A stretch of DNA of 52,260 nucleotides from Bacillota bacterium (GCA_012735505.1 JAAYHE010000006.1:1-52260); one strand, 5' to 3'; positions 33,881 through 43,018 are shown, counted from the stretch's first letter. The notes: generated by a model from the letters alone, not told the origin. Numbers and translations are program-made.

Positions 33881-35263
33881 ATGCAAGAGCTTTTGAGCAA
33901 AGCCCTTAAAAGAGCGGAAGGACTCGTCGACTACTGCGAAATACGTTTCGAAGATAGTCAGCTTCTTTCCATTCGCTTCCAAGGCAAAGGGCTAGATCGA
34001 ATCAACCATGACACCCAGTATGGTGGCAACGTGCGGGCCCTTTGCCGGGGCGGCTGGGGTTTTGCCTCGTTCAACAACCTAGCCGATCTCGACGATTCCT
34101 TGCAGGCCGCCTGCGAACAAGCCCGTTTTGCTGGCGAGGCTAAACAGGGCACCAGCCAACTTGCCCCAGTACCTATTGTTAACGATACCGTCATCCCGGT
34201 CTACACCCTCGATCCGCGTGCTGTCAGCCTCGATGAAAAGGTACGCATTCTGACCCACTATAGCGATCTCATCCTTGGTTACGATCCGGCCATCACCTCT
34301 GTTAGCATCATCTACAACGAAAAGACTACAACCCTCTATTTTGCTAATAGTGAAGGCAGTTATATCAAACAAGAAAAGCTCGACATCGGTGCTAACCTTG
34401 GGGGCCTTGCCCGCAGGGGCGACGTGACGGTTTCCCACGGAATCGGTCGTGGCAGCTCTATCGGCATGGACTGCATCCTCGGGCTCGACGCCGATTTGCA
34501 GGAAGCTTGCAACATACTCGTTCAGCTTCTGGATGCACCGCAGGTGCAGGCAGGTGTCTACACCACTATTTGTGATCCAGCTATGGCCGGCCTCTTTGTG
34601 CATGAGGCTTTCGGACACCTGAGCGAAGCCGACGATATATTCCGCAACCCCGATATAATCAAGACTATGACCCTCGGGCGTCGTCTCGGCCGTGACATTC
34701 TCACCATCTACGATACGGGTGAATACGCAACTGGCCGCGGGCATCTTGTCTATGATGACGAAGGCGTAGCTAGCGAGCGTACCTACCTTATAAAGGACGG
34801 TATCCTCGTTGGTCGTTTGCATTCGCGCGAATCGGCGGCTGCGATGGGCGAGAAGCCTACTGGTAGCGCCAGGGCAATCAACTATCAGCATCCGCCCATC
34901 TGCCGTATGCGCAGCACCTGTATCGCTCCTGGCACTAGCACTTTTGCAGATATGATTAAAGATATAGAGTTGGGTGTTTATGCCGTCGGCGCTCATGGGG
35001 GAGAGACAAACGGTGAAATGTTCACCTTTACAGCTGCCTACGGCTATATGATCCGCAACGGGCAGTTAGCCGAGTTAGTGAGAGATGTTCAACTGATGGG
35101 AAATGTTTTCACCACTTTAGCCAATATCGATATGGTGGGGAACGACGCCCAGGCTGACGATAGCGCCGGAGGATGCGGTAAGGGCGAGCAAAGTCCCTTG
35201 CCAACGGGCTCGGTAAGTCCGCATATCCGTATCCAAAACGTGATAATTGGGGGTGCTAGATAA
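33881..35263 (+). CDS. TldD family metalloprotease, copy 2
   Basis: The 460-residue protein shows HEAFGHLSEADD (HExxxH) near residue 245 and a C-terminal cysteine in AGGCGKGEQSPLPTG, with DDEGVASERTYLIKDG in between. N-terminal YGGNVRALCRGGWGFASFNN aligns with the TldD pattern. It is a zinc protease subunit that should pair with the product of the next gene. It diverges clearly from copy 1, so this is an old duplication or a separate acquisition rather than a recent repeat. GGGAGG precedes the ATG. Confidence 0.92.
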   Translation: MQELLSKALKRAEGLVDYCEIRFEDSQLLSIRFQGKGLDRINHDTQYGGNVRALCRGGWGFASFNNLADLDDSLQAACEQARFAGEAKQGTSQLAPVPIVNDTVIPVYTLDPRAVSLDEKVRILTHYSDLILGYDPAITSVSIIYNEKTTTLYFANSEGSYIKQEKLDIGANLGGLARRGDVTVSHGIGRGSSIGMDCILGLDADLQEACNILVQLLDAPQVQAGVYTTICDPAMAGLFVHEAFGHLSEADDIFRNPDIIKTMTLGRRLGRDILTIYDTGEYATGRGHLVYDDEGVASERTYLIKDGILVGRLHSRESAAAMGEKPTGSARAINYQHPPICRMRSTCIAPGTSTFADMIKDIELGVYAVGAHGGETNGEMFTFTAAYGYMIRNGQLAELVRDVQLMGNVFTTLANIDMVGNDAQADDSAGGCGKGEQSPLPTGSVSPHIRIQNVIIGGAR

Positions 35264-35264
35264 T

Positions 35265-36545
35265 ATGAGGCAAGCTTTGCAGGTATTGCCCGTAGGTGTA
35301 CAAGGTGAACTGCATACCCAGAAAAGCACGACGGTCAACGTAACCTTTAAAGATAGCCAGTTTGAGGACATAAAGAATAGGCGCTCGACCAAGGCGACCT
35401 TGCGCGTGATTAGGGATGGCAAACTAGCCATGGCCAGCAGTAGCAAGCCGGGAGATCACTCTAGCTTGGTGCAAAATGTCCTCAACATAGCTAAGTATGG
35501 CACCCGGGTGGAGCATCAATTTCCAGCAGCCGCTCACTACCAAGAACTGAAGCTAGTCGACGATGCTGTAACCCAGGTAGATACGAAAACCATGGTGGCG
35601 ATTGCCGAAGACTTGGTGAGTGCCGTGCGCGACTATGACCCGCGTATTCAAGTCATGGCCGGCGTCAGCCGCCAACAACACACGACATCGTTAATCAATA
35701 CGGCCGGCTTTACCGGCGAATATCAGAAAACTGTTTGGTCTTATTACTTAGGTGGACAACTGGTGCAGGGCGACGATCTGCTCTGGCTTGGTGATGGCGT
35801 TTTAGGCTGTAACCTGCGCGAGGATTACGCCGCCCTCAAGCAGGATATCATCCAGCTATTTGATAATGCCAAAACGGTCGTGCCCTTCCAGGCGGGCTCC
35901 TATCCGGTGATCTTCGCCCCATCCGAAGTCAGCTATCTGCTGGCACCTTTCCTGGCCTCGTTAAATGGCAAAGCTGTGGCTAGAGATATTTCACCCTGGA
36001 AAGATAAACTAGGGGAGCAGCTGCTCGACCCCCGTATTACCCTCGTTGATGACGGCACCTTGCCTTACGCTGCTAGTAGTCAACCCTTCGACCGCGAAGG
36101 CGTGCCAACGCGGCGCAATGTGCTAATTGACCAGGGCATAGCCAAGCAACTGTTGCTCGATTTGCAATTTGCCCGAGCCCTCGGGCTCGAGTCGACAGGT
36201 AATGGCACCCTCGCCGGGCCAAGCCCCCATCACGTATGTCTGGATCCCGGCAGCCACAGTCTTGCGGACATGCAGCGGCAAATCCAGCGCGGCCTGATCA
36301 TCTTTGGTACCATGGGTGCCTGGGCTAACAATCCCTATAGCGGCAATGTCAGCGGCACTATTTCCCTCGGTCTTCTGATCGAAAAGGGCGAGGTAGTCGG
36401 CCGCGTCAAAGACTGCATGTTCTCTATCAACTCCTTTAAGCACTTTAAAGACCATCTAATCGCCATCAGCCGCGAAACAAAAGACGAGGGCAGTGCTACC
36501 TTGCCTTACGTCGCCCTCGACGAAGTCGTCATCTCTACAACATAA
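35265..36545 (+). CDS. TldD/PmbA family protein, PmbA-like subunit, copy 2
   Basis: The 426-residue product has the PmbA-like layout without HExxxH: FEDIKNRRSTKATLRVIRDG, AGSYPVIFAPSEVSYLLAPF, FDREGVPTRRNVLIDQGIAKQ, ESTGNGTLAGPSPHHVCLDP and the C-terminal GNVSGTISLGLLIEKGEVVG. It would complete a second TldD/TldE-type heterodimer with the protein at 33881. I use ATG 35265, one base after the preceding stop codon, behind GGGGG; an in-frame TTG at 35247 lies inside the upstream gene. Confidence 0.87.
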   Translation: MRQALQVLPVGVQGELHTQKSTTVNVTFKDSQFEDIKNRRSTKATLRVIRDGKLAMASSSKPGDHSSLVQNVLNIAKYGTRVEHQFPAAAHYQELKLVDDAVTQVDTKTMVAIAEDLVSAVRDYDPRIQVMAGVSRQQHTTSLINTAGFTGEYQKTVWSYYLGGQLVQGDDLLWLGDGVLGCNLREDYAALKQDIIQLFDNAKTVVPFQAGSYPVIFAPSEVSYLLAPFLASLNGKAVARDISPWKDKLGEQLLDPRITLVDDGTLPYAASSQPFDREGVPTRRNVLIDQGIAKQLLLDLQFARALGLESTGNGTLAGPSPHHVCLDPGSHSLADMQRQIQRGLIIFGTMGAWANNPYSGNVSGTISLGLLIEKGEVVGRVKDCMFSINSFKHFKDHLIAISRETKDEGSATLPYVALDEVVISTT

Positions 36546-36616
36546 CACTAGCAAGGGCAGACTGCCAGTTTGATCAGAAGGCGGTTGGCCACGTCCATTG
36601 ACTCCCAATACACAAG

Positions 36617-36649
36617 AACGGCGGTTGAAGTATGCCTTCAACCGCCGTT
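36617..36649. terminator. convergent terminator hairpin
   Basis: A 14-bp perfect stem AACGGCGGTTGAAG (36617-36630) with its complement (36636-36649) and loop TATGC lies between convergent genes. Confidence 0.85.
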
Positions 36650-36667
36650 TGGCCTTGTTGTGGAAAT

Positions 36668-39421
36668 TTACGGTGTCTGTTCTAGTAGAGTTTGCAGTTG
36701 TTGAATTAACTGTTCTAGCAAGTCCTGTTGCCGTCCATATTCTGCCCAATCGCCACCCTGCTGCGCTCGTTTTGCTGCCTCTAGGGTTTGACTTAACTGC
36801 TCGCTTAAAGCCTGTAACGACATCTCTCCACCGATGGGCCCTTCACCGCCAGGGGTAGGTGCTCCCGCATCCCGCCCCAGCACAGCGTTAATAGCTTCAT
36901 GCAAGGTTGGTCGCATGGCTATGCTATCCTTAGTGGCTACAATCACCCGCTTTAGCTCAGGCAGGTCGTTGCCTGCCGCCAGAATATAAACAGGTTCCAC
37001 ATAGATAATAGTATCGCCCACCGGCACTACCAACAGATTACCTCGCACTACTCGCGATCCATCGGCCCGGCTCCACAAGGTCAGATTAGCCGCAATATCG
37101 GTGTCTTGGTCGATGCGGGCGTCGATCTGACGCGGACCCTGCACAACGGTATCTTTCGGGAAATGGTAGAGGCGCAAGTCGCCGTAGTCTCCACCGTCGC
37201 TACGGGCGGCTAACCAAGCGATCATGTTGTGCTTCACGTTATCACCTGTCCCGGCCGGGGTGATAGGTAGCACCAACACAAATTCTTCGCTGCCTGCTTC
37301 TGCCCCTGGCAGTTTCATTATGGTGTAATAAGGGGGCATGGGGCGTACGTCATCACCAAACTTTTCTAGGGCGATAGCCCAGCGATCTTCTTGGTTATAG
37401 AACAGACTCGGGTTCTGTACGTGGTAGGTGGTTAACACGTTGGCCTGTAGTACTAACAAATCTTCCGGGTAGCGCAAATGCTTCCGTAAGCTGGCCGGCA
37501 TCTCGTTTAAAGGCTTAAACAAGCCAGGAAAAATCTTATTATAAGTGAGCGCAATCGGATCTTCTTCGTCTACCAGATAAAAGTTAACCGTGCCATGATA
37601 AGCATCTATCGTGATCTTCACCGAGTTGCGCATGTAGTTGATTCCCCCAGGACCTAGCGGCTCCGAATAGGGGAAGTAGCTAGAAGTGGTAAGGCCGTCG
37701 ATAATCCAGAAAATACGCCCGTCGGCAATGACAGCATAAGGGTCAGATTCGTACTGAAGGAAGGGAGCGATAGTCTGCACCCGATCCATGATATTGCGGT
37801 TGTAAAGAATCCGGCTGTCGGGTTGTATACTATCGGCTAAGAACAACTTAGCCGTGCCGTAGCGCAAGCTAAACATCAGCTTGTTAAAGAAGCTGAGTTT
37901 CACACCTTGCCCACCCTCATATACGGTAGTAGCATTGTCCTCGCTACCTTGCGGATAGTCGAACTCCTCTACCGAAGTATTAACGATTGCATAGGTATTG
38001 GTAAGTTCTCCAAAATAGATGCGCGGTTGCTCGATCTGCAACACTTCAAAGTCCGTCCGCGGTGGAATATCCCTCACCATAAAAATAGGTTGCCCTTGGG
38101 CTGTTACTCGAGTAACAGGGGAGACGACTGCCCCATAGCCATGGGTGTAAACGAGGTGTTCGTTCACCCAAGTGCGCACATCAGGCTGCATCTCTGATAA
38201 CGTCAATTCCCGCACACCCAGCATCACCTGCTGGAGCTTACCATCGATCTCATAGCGATCGATATCAATATCGGCAAACCGATAGTAGGGCCGAATTCCC
38301 TGTAGCTGGGCATAGGTTTGATTTAAGAGCCGCCAATCTAGCAGACGGATATTTTCTATTGTGGTTTGGTTTTCTGCCAGTATCTCCGGCGTCAGGCTGG
38401 TTGGCGCTGGTAATTGATGTTCTCGGATCTTATCCAGGCCAAAAGCGATGCGTGTAAATTCGATGTTATGCCTAATATATGGAGTTTCGCGCTCTAGCTG
38501 GTTGGGCTCGACGCTGAAACGTTCAATTAGGCCAGGGTAAACCGAGCCTGCCAACACAGCTACCAGCATCAAGACCGCAGGCAGAATAATGGTCAGGCGC
38601 CCGCGCCGCAAGCGTACGTTAATAAGAGCCCCAACGGCCAAAATTAACGAGAGAATAAGCAAAATGCGATAAATAGGCAAACTGGCGTGCACATCTGTAT
38701 AGCCGGCACCGACGACTACACCTCGAGTGGAGTAGAGCAGATGATCGGCCTGCAGTTTGTATCCCCAGGCTCGCACGCCTAATACTAGTGCGAGTAAGCC
38801 CGATACATGGCCGATAGCCGCGCTGCCGCCACGCACCCGGTGCGACAGCATGCCACCCAGGCCATAAAGTAGTATGGCTGCTGCCAGCAATATCACTAAC
38901 AGGCCGATAACTGCTTTATAGCTTTCGCTCAAGAAGGGGAGCTGGAACAAATAATACGACACATCTTGTCCAAAAATAGGGTCGGCTAGATCAAAACTCG
39001 TGCGGTTCAAATACATCTGCCAGTCGAGCCAATGGCCACTAAAATTGCTCGACCATACAACAGCAATCACCAAAGATGCCGCCAGCATCAGAGCACCTAG
39101 CGAACGGCTACTCAACAGCTCATCCAAAAAGTCGAGATAGCGCTCGGAACTAGGGAAAAAGCGAACGTTGCCGTCGGACTCTTCAATACGTACCCGCCTG
39201 ACTAAAACACGCCGCGCTATCAACAGGTTCACCCAAATTAAAACAAAGGCTACCCCTGCCATCACGGCCATGACTGCCAAACGAGACGTAATCACCTTCC
39301 AAAATAGGGACTCATAGCCAACGTCCTTAAACCAGAGCCAATCAGTATAGAATTCGGCCGTAGCAAACAACAAAGCTACTATTATTACAATAGGAACAAA
39401 AAGCAACCACCATCTACGCAT
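36668..39421 (-). CDS. UPF0182 family large membrane protein
   Basis: This 917-residue protein matches UPF0182: an N-terminal block of about seven membrane segments (residues 1-310), including the signature FYTDWLWFKDVGY, followed by a large extracytoplasmic domain with YTDVHASLPIYRILL, RETPYIRHNIEFTRIAFGLD, LLDWRLLNQTYAQLQGIRPY, YTHGYGAVVSPV, LMFSLRYGTAKLFLAD and ARIDQDTDIAANLTLW. The C-terminus is glutamine-rich and helical (LSQTLEAAKRAQQGGDWAEY). Function is unknown. I place the start at ATG 39421, six bases after GGAGGG and at the first membrane segment; ATG 39496 would add 25 polar residues without a good ribosome binding site. Confidence 0.9.
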   Translation of the reverse strand: MRRWWLLFVPIVIIVALLFATAEFYTDWLWFKDVGYESLFWKVITSRLAVMAVMAGVAFVLIWVNLLIARRVLVRRVRIEESDGNVRFFPSSERYLDFLDELLSSRSLGALMLAASLVIAVVWSSNFSGHWLDWQMYLNRTSFDLADPIFGQDVSYYLFQLPFLSESYKAVIGLLVILLAAAILLYGLGGMLSHRVRGGSAAIGHVSGLLALVLGVRAWGYKLQADHLLYSTRGVVVGAGYTDVHASLPIYRILLILSLILAVGALINVRLRRGRLTIILPAVLMLVAVLAGSVYPGLIERFSVEPNQLERETPYIRHNIEFTRIAFGLDKIREHQLPAPTSLTPEILAENQTTIENIRLLDWRLLNQTYAQLQGIRPYYRFADIDIDRYEIDGKLQQVMLGVRELTLSEMQPDVRTWVNEHLVYTHGYGAVVSPVTRVTAQGQPIFMVRDIPPRTDFEVLQIEQPRIYFGELTNTYAIVNTSVEEFDYPQGSEDNATTVYEGGQGVKLSFFNKLMFSLRYGTAKLFLADSIQPDSRILYNRNIMDRVQTIAPFLQYESDPYAVIADGRIFWIIDGLTTSSYFPYSEPLGPGGINYMRNSVKITIDAYHGTVNFYLVDEEDPIALTYNKIFPGLFKPLNEMPASLRKHLRYPEDLLVLQANVLTTYHVQNPSLFYNQEDRWAIALEKFGDDVRPMPPYYTIMKLPGAEAGSEEFVLVLPITPAGTGDNVKHNMIAWLAARSDGGDYGDLRLYHFPKDTVVQGPRQIDARIDQDTDIAANLTLWSRADGSRVVRGNLLVVPVGDTIIYVEPVYILAAGNDLPELKRVIVATKDSIAMRPTLHEAINAVLGRDAGAPTPGGEGPIGGEMSLQALSEQLSQTLEAAKRAQQGGDWAEYGRQQDLLEQLIQQLQTLLEQTP

Positions 39422-40042
39422 CTTTTGCCCTCCAAGTCTAGTTTTTGGCTCATCGTGCCTGCTGGCATTGAGCTGGAGCTGGGCTTCAGCCATCACTTAC
39501 CAACTACGCACAACTAACCAAAAAGTTGCGCCCGCTTTTTTACTTGCTAACTACTTTCCACAAAACAACTACCATTTCCTGCCCACGTGACGGCAGTTAA
39601 AAGTATTCACAAGGTCCGGGTAAGACGACTGTTGCTTATTTGTTATTCACATATTGCTCGCCGCATTATAGAAGTAAATCTTGGCTCTTTTTAAACGTAA
39701 GATTATGCTTACTAACGTGATATACCAGCAAGTTGCGTGGTATGTTGATATTGTTAGTCGAGTATAATTATGGATTGGAAGTAAGACATAATTGACGGTA
39801 AGTCGCGCCTTAAGGGGTGTTACGTTTATAGCGTATGGCCTTTTAAACTTGATCATAGGGCTGGAAACACCGTTTGATCTAGCGAGAGTAGGGGCTGGAG
39901 TTCTTTTTCTGGCTCGAGGCGTCCCCAGCAGTTGATATTCGCTTAGTAATGCGGACGGCATATAACTCCTTATGGGCGTTTTTGTTAACTAGTCTAGTAA
40001 AGTATAGTTGGTCAAAAGGGGTGAGCAAGTATCAAGCAGCTG
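39422..40042. other. long intergenic region
   Basis: This AT-rich stretch contains a TATAAT near 39761, the small ORF at 39792-39935 and weak promoter-like elements (TTGTTA at 39982, TATAGT at 40003) before the ABC-2 permease gene. No RNA family or repeat is recognised. Confidence 0.5.
39792..39935 (+). CDS. possible 47-residue membrane peptide
   Basis: A TTG at 39792 opens a 47-codon frame whose product has two hydrophobic segments (VTFIAYGLLNLIIGL and ARVGAGVLFLARGV) joined by ETPFDL. The composition looks protein-like rather than random. A TATAAT lies about 30 bases upstream, and GGAAG lies ten bases before the TTG, a weak ribosome binding site. It may instead be the remnant of a larger membrane protein. 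Confidence 0.35.
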   Translation: MTVSRALRGVTFIAYGLLNLIIGLETPFDLARVGAGVLFLARGVPSS

Positions 40043-40843
40043 GTGGATAAAGCGCGCGCTTTCGCGAGGCTGCTTTGGGTGCTAGCTAAACACAGTTCTG
40101 TGCGCGCCATGCAATACCCAATGACTTTTTGGTCCATTTTCTTTGGCTCTGTTGGAGAACTTCTGGTACAAGTGCTATTCTTTTCACTTATTTACCTCGC
40201 AGGCGCTACTAGTATTGGCGGCTGGTCTGTAGCTGAGGTTATATTGCTTCAAGCTATGACAGGGATTGTGGCTTCAATTGAGTTATTCCTTTTTGGAGCA
40301 AACATCGGGCAAATCCCCAGGCTTATCCGCACGGGCAGGCTTGACAAGGCGCTGCTGTTGCCCATTAATACCCAGCTGTTGCTTTCTTGTTACACGCTAT
40401 CGCCAGAATGGCTTATTAGCGGACTTGTCAATGTCCCCTTGTTAGTTTGGGCTGTAAGGCAGCTCGAGATCAAGATGACCTTGGGCCTATGGCTGCATAC
40501 TTCGCTGCTGGTTTTTGTTGGGGTGACTGTTTCCTACGCTTTATCATTTATCCCAGCGACATTAGCCTTTTGGAAAGAGAATATCTTTTCAGTTCAGGCC
40601 CTCGTTTCTGAAGTAGTCAACTTTCGTAACTATCCCATCAGCATTTTCCCGGCAAAGTACCACTGGCTCATAATGCATGTATTTCCCATAGCGCTCATTT
40701 CCAATTTTCCTACCCTAGCTATTACATCACAGCTGACAGCCTACCAGTCTGGCGTGGCTGTTATTACAGCTTTGGCACTACTAGCGCTAACCCGGATTAT
40801 TTTTCACAAAGGCCTGGCTCGTTACACTAGTCCGGGTGGATAA
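40043..40843 (+). CDS. ABC-2 family transporter permease (DUF990-like), orphan
   Basis: The 266-residue protein has six hydrophobic segments and resembles ABC2_membrane_6/DUF990 permeases, with RAMQYPMTFWSIFFGSVGEL at the start, NIGQIPRLIRTGRLDKALLL in the middle loop, and FRNYPISIFPAKYHWLI before the last segments. These proteins usually come as two permeases plus an ATPase, but no partner gene is adjacent. The nominal start GTG 40043 is 19 bases from the ribosome binding site AGGGGTGA. An in-frame ATC at 40031 is seven bases from that site and may be the real, non-canonical start. A terminator follows. Confidence 0.83.
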   Translation: MDKARAFARLLWVLAKHSSVRAMQYPMTFWSIFFGSVGELLVQVLFFSLIYLAGATSIGGWSVAEVILLQAMTGIVASIELFLFGANIGQIPRLIRTGRLDKALLLPINTQLLLSCYTLSPEWLISGLVNVPLLVWAVRQLEIKMTLGLWLHTSLLVFVGVTVSYALSFIPATLAFWKENIFSVQALVSEVVNFRNYPISIFPAKYHWLIMHVFPIALISNFPTLAITSQLTAYQSGVAVITALALLALTRIIFHKGLARYTSPGG

Positions 40844-40881
40844 TTGTCGGTTGCTACCGATAGGAAGCAAGACATATATAG

Positions 40882-40904
40882 ACCCGGCGCCATTGGCGCC
40901 GGGT
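40882..40904 (+). terminator. hairpin after the ABC-2 permease gene
   Basis: ACCCGGCGCC/GGCGCCGGGT form a 10-bp perfect stem with loop ATT (40882-40891 with 40895-40904). The T-tract is weak. Confidence 0.7.
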
Positions 40905-41141
40905 GATTTGTATCTAACTTATGGCTAATCAGCGTACATGTTTGCTCACTCAACATGAAGCAAGGGCTCTTTTAGAAAAATGTCTACATGGGGAAGGCTA
41001 AGAGGGAACCGAGTAGACTTGGCAGTGAAGCCGTGTTGGAGTTGCCTTGATGCGGTGCGGCATCATCTACTGAGCAGGGAAGTGGCTGGGAGGGGGCGAA
41101 TTTAGAGGATGACCAACAAAAGTTACGAGGCGTGATTAAAT
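40905..41141. other. intergenic region before the SpoIIE phosphatase gene
   Basis: A 26-codon ORF at 40921-41001 ends in ARALLEKCLHGEG but lacks a ribosome binding site and is probably chance. A second eight-codon ORF lies at 41109. No promoter or RNA family is recognised. Confidence 0.4.
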
Positions 41142-41843
41142 ATGGAAGTTAGGGTTGCCATGGCCAAGACGCATAAGTATGCAGTATCTGAAAGTGGCGA
41201 TACATTAGAATTAACCGAGCGCCCCAAAGGAGGGTTCTCCCTGATCTTGGCCGATGGGCAAGGCAGTGGGCGCGCTGCCAAACAAAACAGCAACTTAGTT
41301 GTAGCTAAAGCGGTAGCCATGATCGGAGAAGGTGCCCGCGATGGGGCAGTGGCTCGAGCCGTGCACGATGTGCTGTTTGCCGCTCGTGACGGTAGGGTCT
41401 CGGCAGAGCTGCTTATCGTCTCAGCCGATACAGCTACCGATACTCTTGTTATTTCCCGCAATACTGCTTGCCCGGTACTGGTTTATGCCAATGGGGAAGC
41501 TACCCCCTTGCCTGGAGAGGCAGGCCCTATCGGCGTGCGTGCTAGCACCAAACCTAGAATCGATATCTTACCCTTGGCGATCGATACAGTCATCGTAGGC
41601 TTTTCTGATGGTATTTGGCATGCCGGACGGAGCTACTCTAACCAGTGGGACACTAATACGCTATGTCAATTGCTTGTACAACACGCTAGAGACCCTGAGC
41701 GTTTGGTGGAATCGGTGCTTGCAGATGCCCTCGCTCGCGACCAAGGCCGCCCCCGCGACGACATGACTGTTTTCGCCGTCGCGGTATCTGCGCGCTCGGA
41801 AGTGAGAAGAATTAGACGTCTAAACGCTAGCTTCCCAATTTAG
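41142..41843 (+). CDS. SpoIIE-type PPM serine phosphatase
   Basis: The 233-residue stand-alone phosphatase has the metal-binding motifs of the SpoIIE/PP2C family: ILADGQGSGRAAK with Asp38, VGFSDGIWHAG at about 152-162, and RDDMTVFAV with Asp206 and Asp207. Relatives dephosphorylate anti-sigma factor antagonists in stress or sporulation control. There is no membrane or sensor domain, so activity is probably set by a partner protein. The start EVRVAMAKTHKYAVSESGDT agrees with the family. It is followed after 23 bases by a P-loop gene and then an HD-domain gene. Confidence 0.88.
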   Translation: MEVRVAMAKTHKYAVSESGDTLELTERPKGGFSLILADGQGSGRAAKQNSNLVVAKAVAMIGEGARDGAVARAVHDVLFAARDGRVSAELLIVSADTATDTLVISRNTACPVLVYANGEATPLPGEAGPIGVRASTKPRIDILPLAIDTVIVGFSDGIWHAGRSYSNQWDTNTLCQLLVQHARDPERLVESVLADALARDQGRPRDDMTVFAVAVSARSEVRRIRRLNASFPI

Positions 41844-41866
41844 ATAACGAAAGGAACGATAATCTA

Positions 41867-42313
41867 ATGCCTAAACCTACCACCGACTTCTTGGTGGGCG
41901 TGGTTGGCAACTGCGCCTCCGGCAAAACTACCTTGGTAAATGGCCTGCAAGAGCTTGGCTATCGGGCCGTAAATATTCCACAAGAACATAGTGTTTCGCC
42001 CCGCTTTTGGCGCAAATTTAATCTTGACTTTTTGGTAATGCTATCTTGTACATTGGCAACCGCCCGCCAACGGCGCTCAGTCCCGTGGGGCCAAGAGCGT
42101 TTAGATCAACAAGCCCGCAAATTGGCAGATGCTCGTGCTCATTGCCAGCTATATCTGCCGACTGACGACTTAAGTATAGCTGAAGTGCGAGAGCAGGTAA
42201 TTGCTGCTCTCACGGCTTGGCGGCAGGAAAAAGGGGAGAAAGGGATGGAGAGAGATGAAGTTGGTCAGCCTGAAAGAGGTCAAGCAGCAACCCCAAGTGG
42301 AAACCTATCTTAG
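41867..42313 (+). CDS. small P-loop NTPase
   Basis: The 148-residue protein has Walker A GNCASGKT at 14-21 and resembles small kinase-like NTPases: GLQELGYRAVNIPQEHSVSP, the basic segment ATARQRRSVPWGQERLDQQA, and a final AHCQLYLPTDDLSIAEVREQ. The substrate is unknown. AAAGGAAC precedes the ATG. The last 59 bases overlap the HD-domain gene in a different frame, so the C-terminal tail after residue 125 is probably unimportant. Position after a SpoIIE phosphatase suggests a shared regulatory module. Confidence 0.75.
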   Translation: MPKPTTDFLVGVVGNCASGKTTLVNGLQELGYRAVNIPQEHSVSPRFWRKFNLDFLVMLSCTLATARQRRSVPWGQERLDQQARKLADARAHCQLYLPTDDLSIAEVREQVIAALTAWRQEKGEKGMERDEVGQPERGQAATPSGNLS

Positions 42314-42920
42314 GCTCGGTAACGAGCACCTGGGGGCGTTAGGGTTCACCGAACACGGGTTTCGCCATGCCAATCTAGTGGCGAGCATTGCCAGGCAGAT
42401 TATGCAAAGGCTAGGTTTTGGCGAACGCCCTAGCGAATTGGCCGCTATAGCAGGCTACCTGCATGATATCGGCAACGTTGTCAGCCGACAAGATCATGGC
42501 CAGACAGGGGCAATTATCGCCATGCGGATCCTTGAGCAACTAGGGATGCCCTATGATGAAGTGGCTACGATTGCTGCCGCCATTGGCAACCATGAAGAAG
42601 AATATGGCGAGGCAGTCAACCCGGTAGCAGCTGCCCTCATTTTAGCTGACAAATCCGATGTGCACCGGTCTCGCGTGCGCAATCTAGAACTAGCTACTTT
42701 CGACATTCATGACCGGGTCAACTACGCCGCTACCCATTCTTTCGTGCGCGTAGACGAGTCTGAACGCCTCGTTACTCTGGAACTGACTATAGATCCCACC
42801 GTGAGCTCCATTATGGACTACTTTGAAATCTTTCTCACGCGCATGGTGATGTGTCGCCGGGCAGCTGAAACACTGGAGGCTACCTTCTCCATCATCATCA
42901 ACGATTCCAAGCTATTATAA
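42255..42920 (+). CDS. HD-domain phosphohydrolase
   Basis: The 221-residue protein shows an HD domain: FTEHGFRHANLVASIA with His34 and His38, the HD pair in AIAGYLHDIGN at 70-71, then DHGQTGAIIA with His81, and a later NHEEEYGEAV and LILADKSDVHRSRVR. It probably hydrolyses a phosphate ester, such as a nucleotide or signalling molecule. I start at ATG 42255 because it begins the conserved sequence and follows GGAG; a longer form starting at 42201 adds a basic stretch within the overlap with the P-loop gene. Confidence 0.85.
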   Translation: MKLVSLKEVKQQPQVETYLRLGNEHLGALGFTEHGFRHANLVASIARQIMQRLGFGERPSELAAIAGYLHDIGNVVSRQDHGQTGAIIAMRILEQLGMPYDEVATIAAAIGNHEEEYGEAVNPVAAALILADKSDVHRSRVRNLELATFDIHDRVNYAATHSFVRVDESERLVTLELTIDPTVSSIMDYFEIFLTRMVMCRRAAETLEATFSIIINDSKLL

Positions 42921-42970
42921 TCCTCATCTCGGCGACAAGTCTGACCTAGGCATAAGTTTACTAGAACACG

Positions 42971-43000
42971 AAATGGCCTTCGCAACTGCGAAGGCCATTT
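42971..43000. terminator. bidirectional terminator
   Basis: A 13-bp perfect stem AAATGGCCTTCGC/GCGAAGGCCATTT with loop AACT is followed by TC-T on the plus strand; it separates the HD gene (+) from the small minus-strand gene at 43019. Confidence 0.85.
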
Positions 43001-43018
43001 TCTTAATCATTACAATTA

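Noticed and set aside
34079-34996. A 305-residue minus-strand ORF
   Set aside because: It is antisense to the well-supported tldD copy 2, has no ribosome binding site and matches no family.
39647-39961. A 104-residue minus-strand ORF between UPF0182 and the ABC-2 permease
   Set aside because: Composition is not protein-like, no ribosome binding site is present, and the more plausible small ORF lies on the other strand.
40921-41001. A 26-codon ORF after the ABC-2 permease terminator
   Set aside because: No ribosome binding site at usable spacing and no promoter; kept only as a note on the intergenic region.
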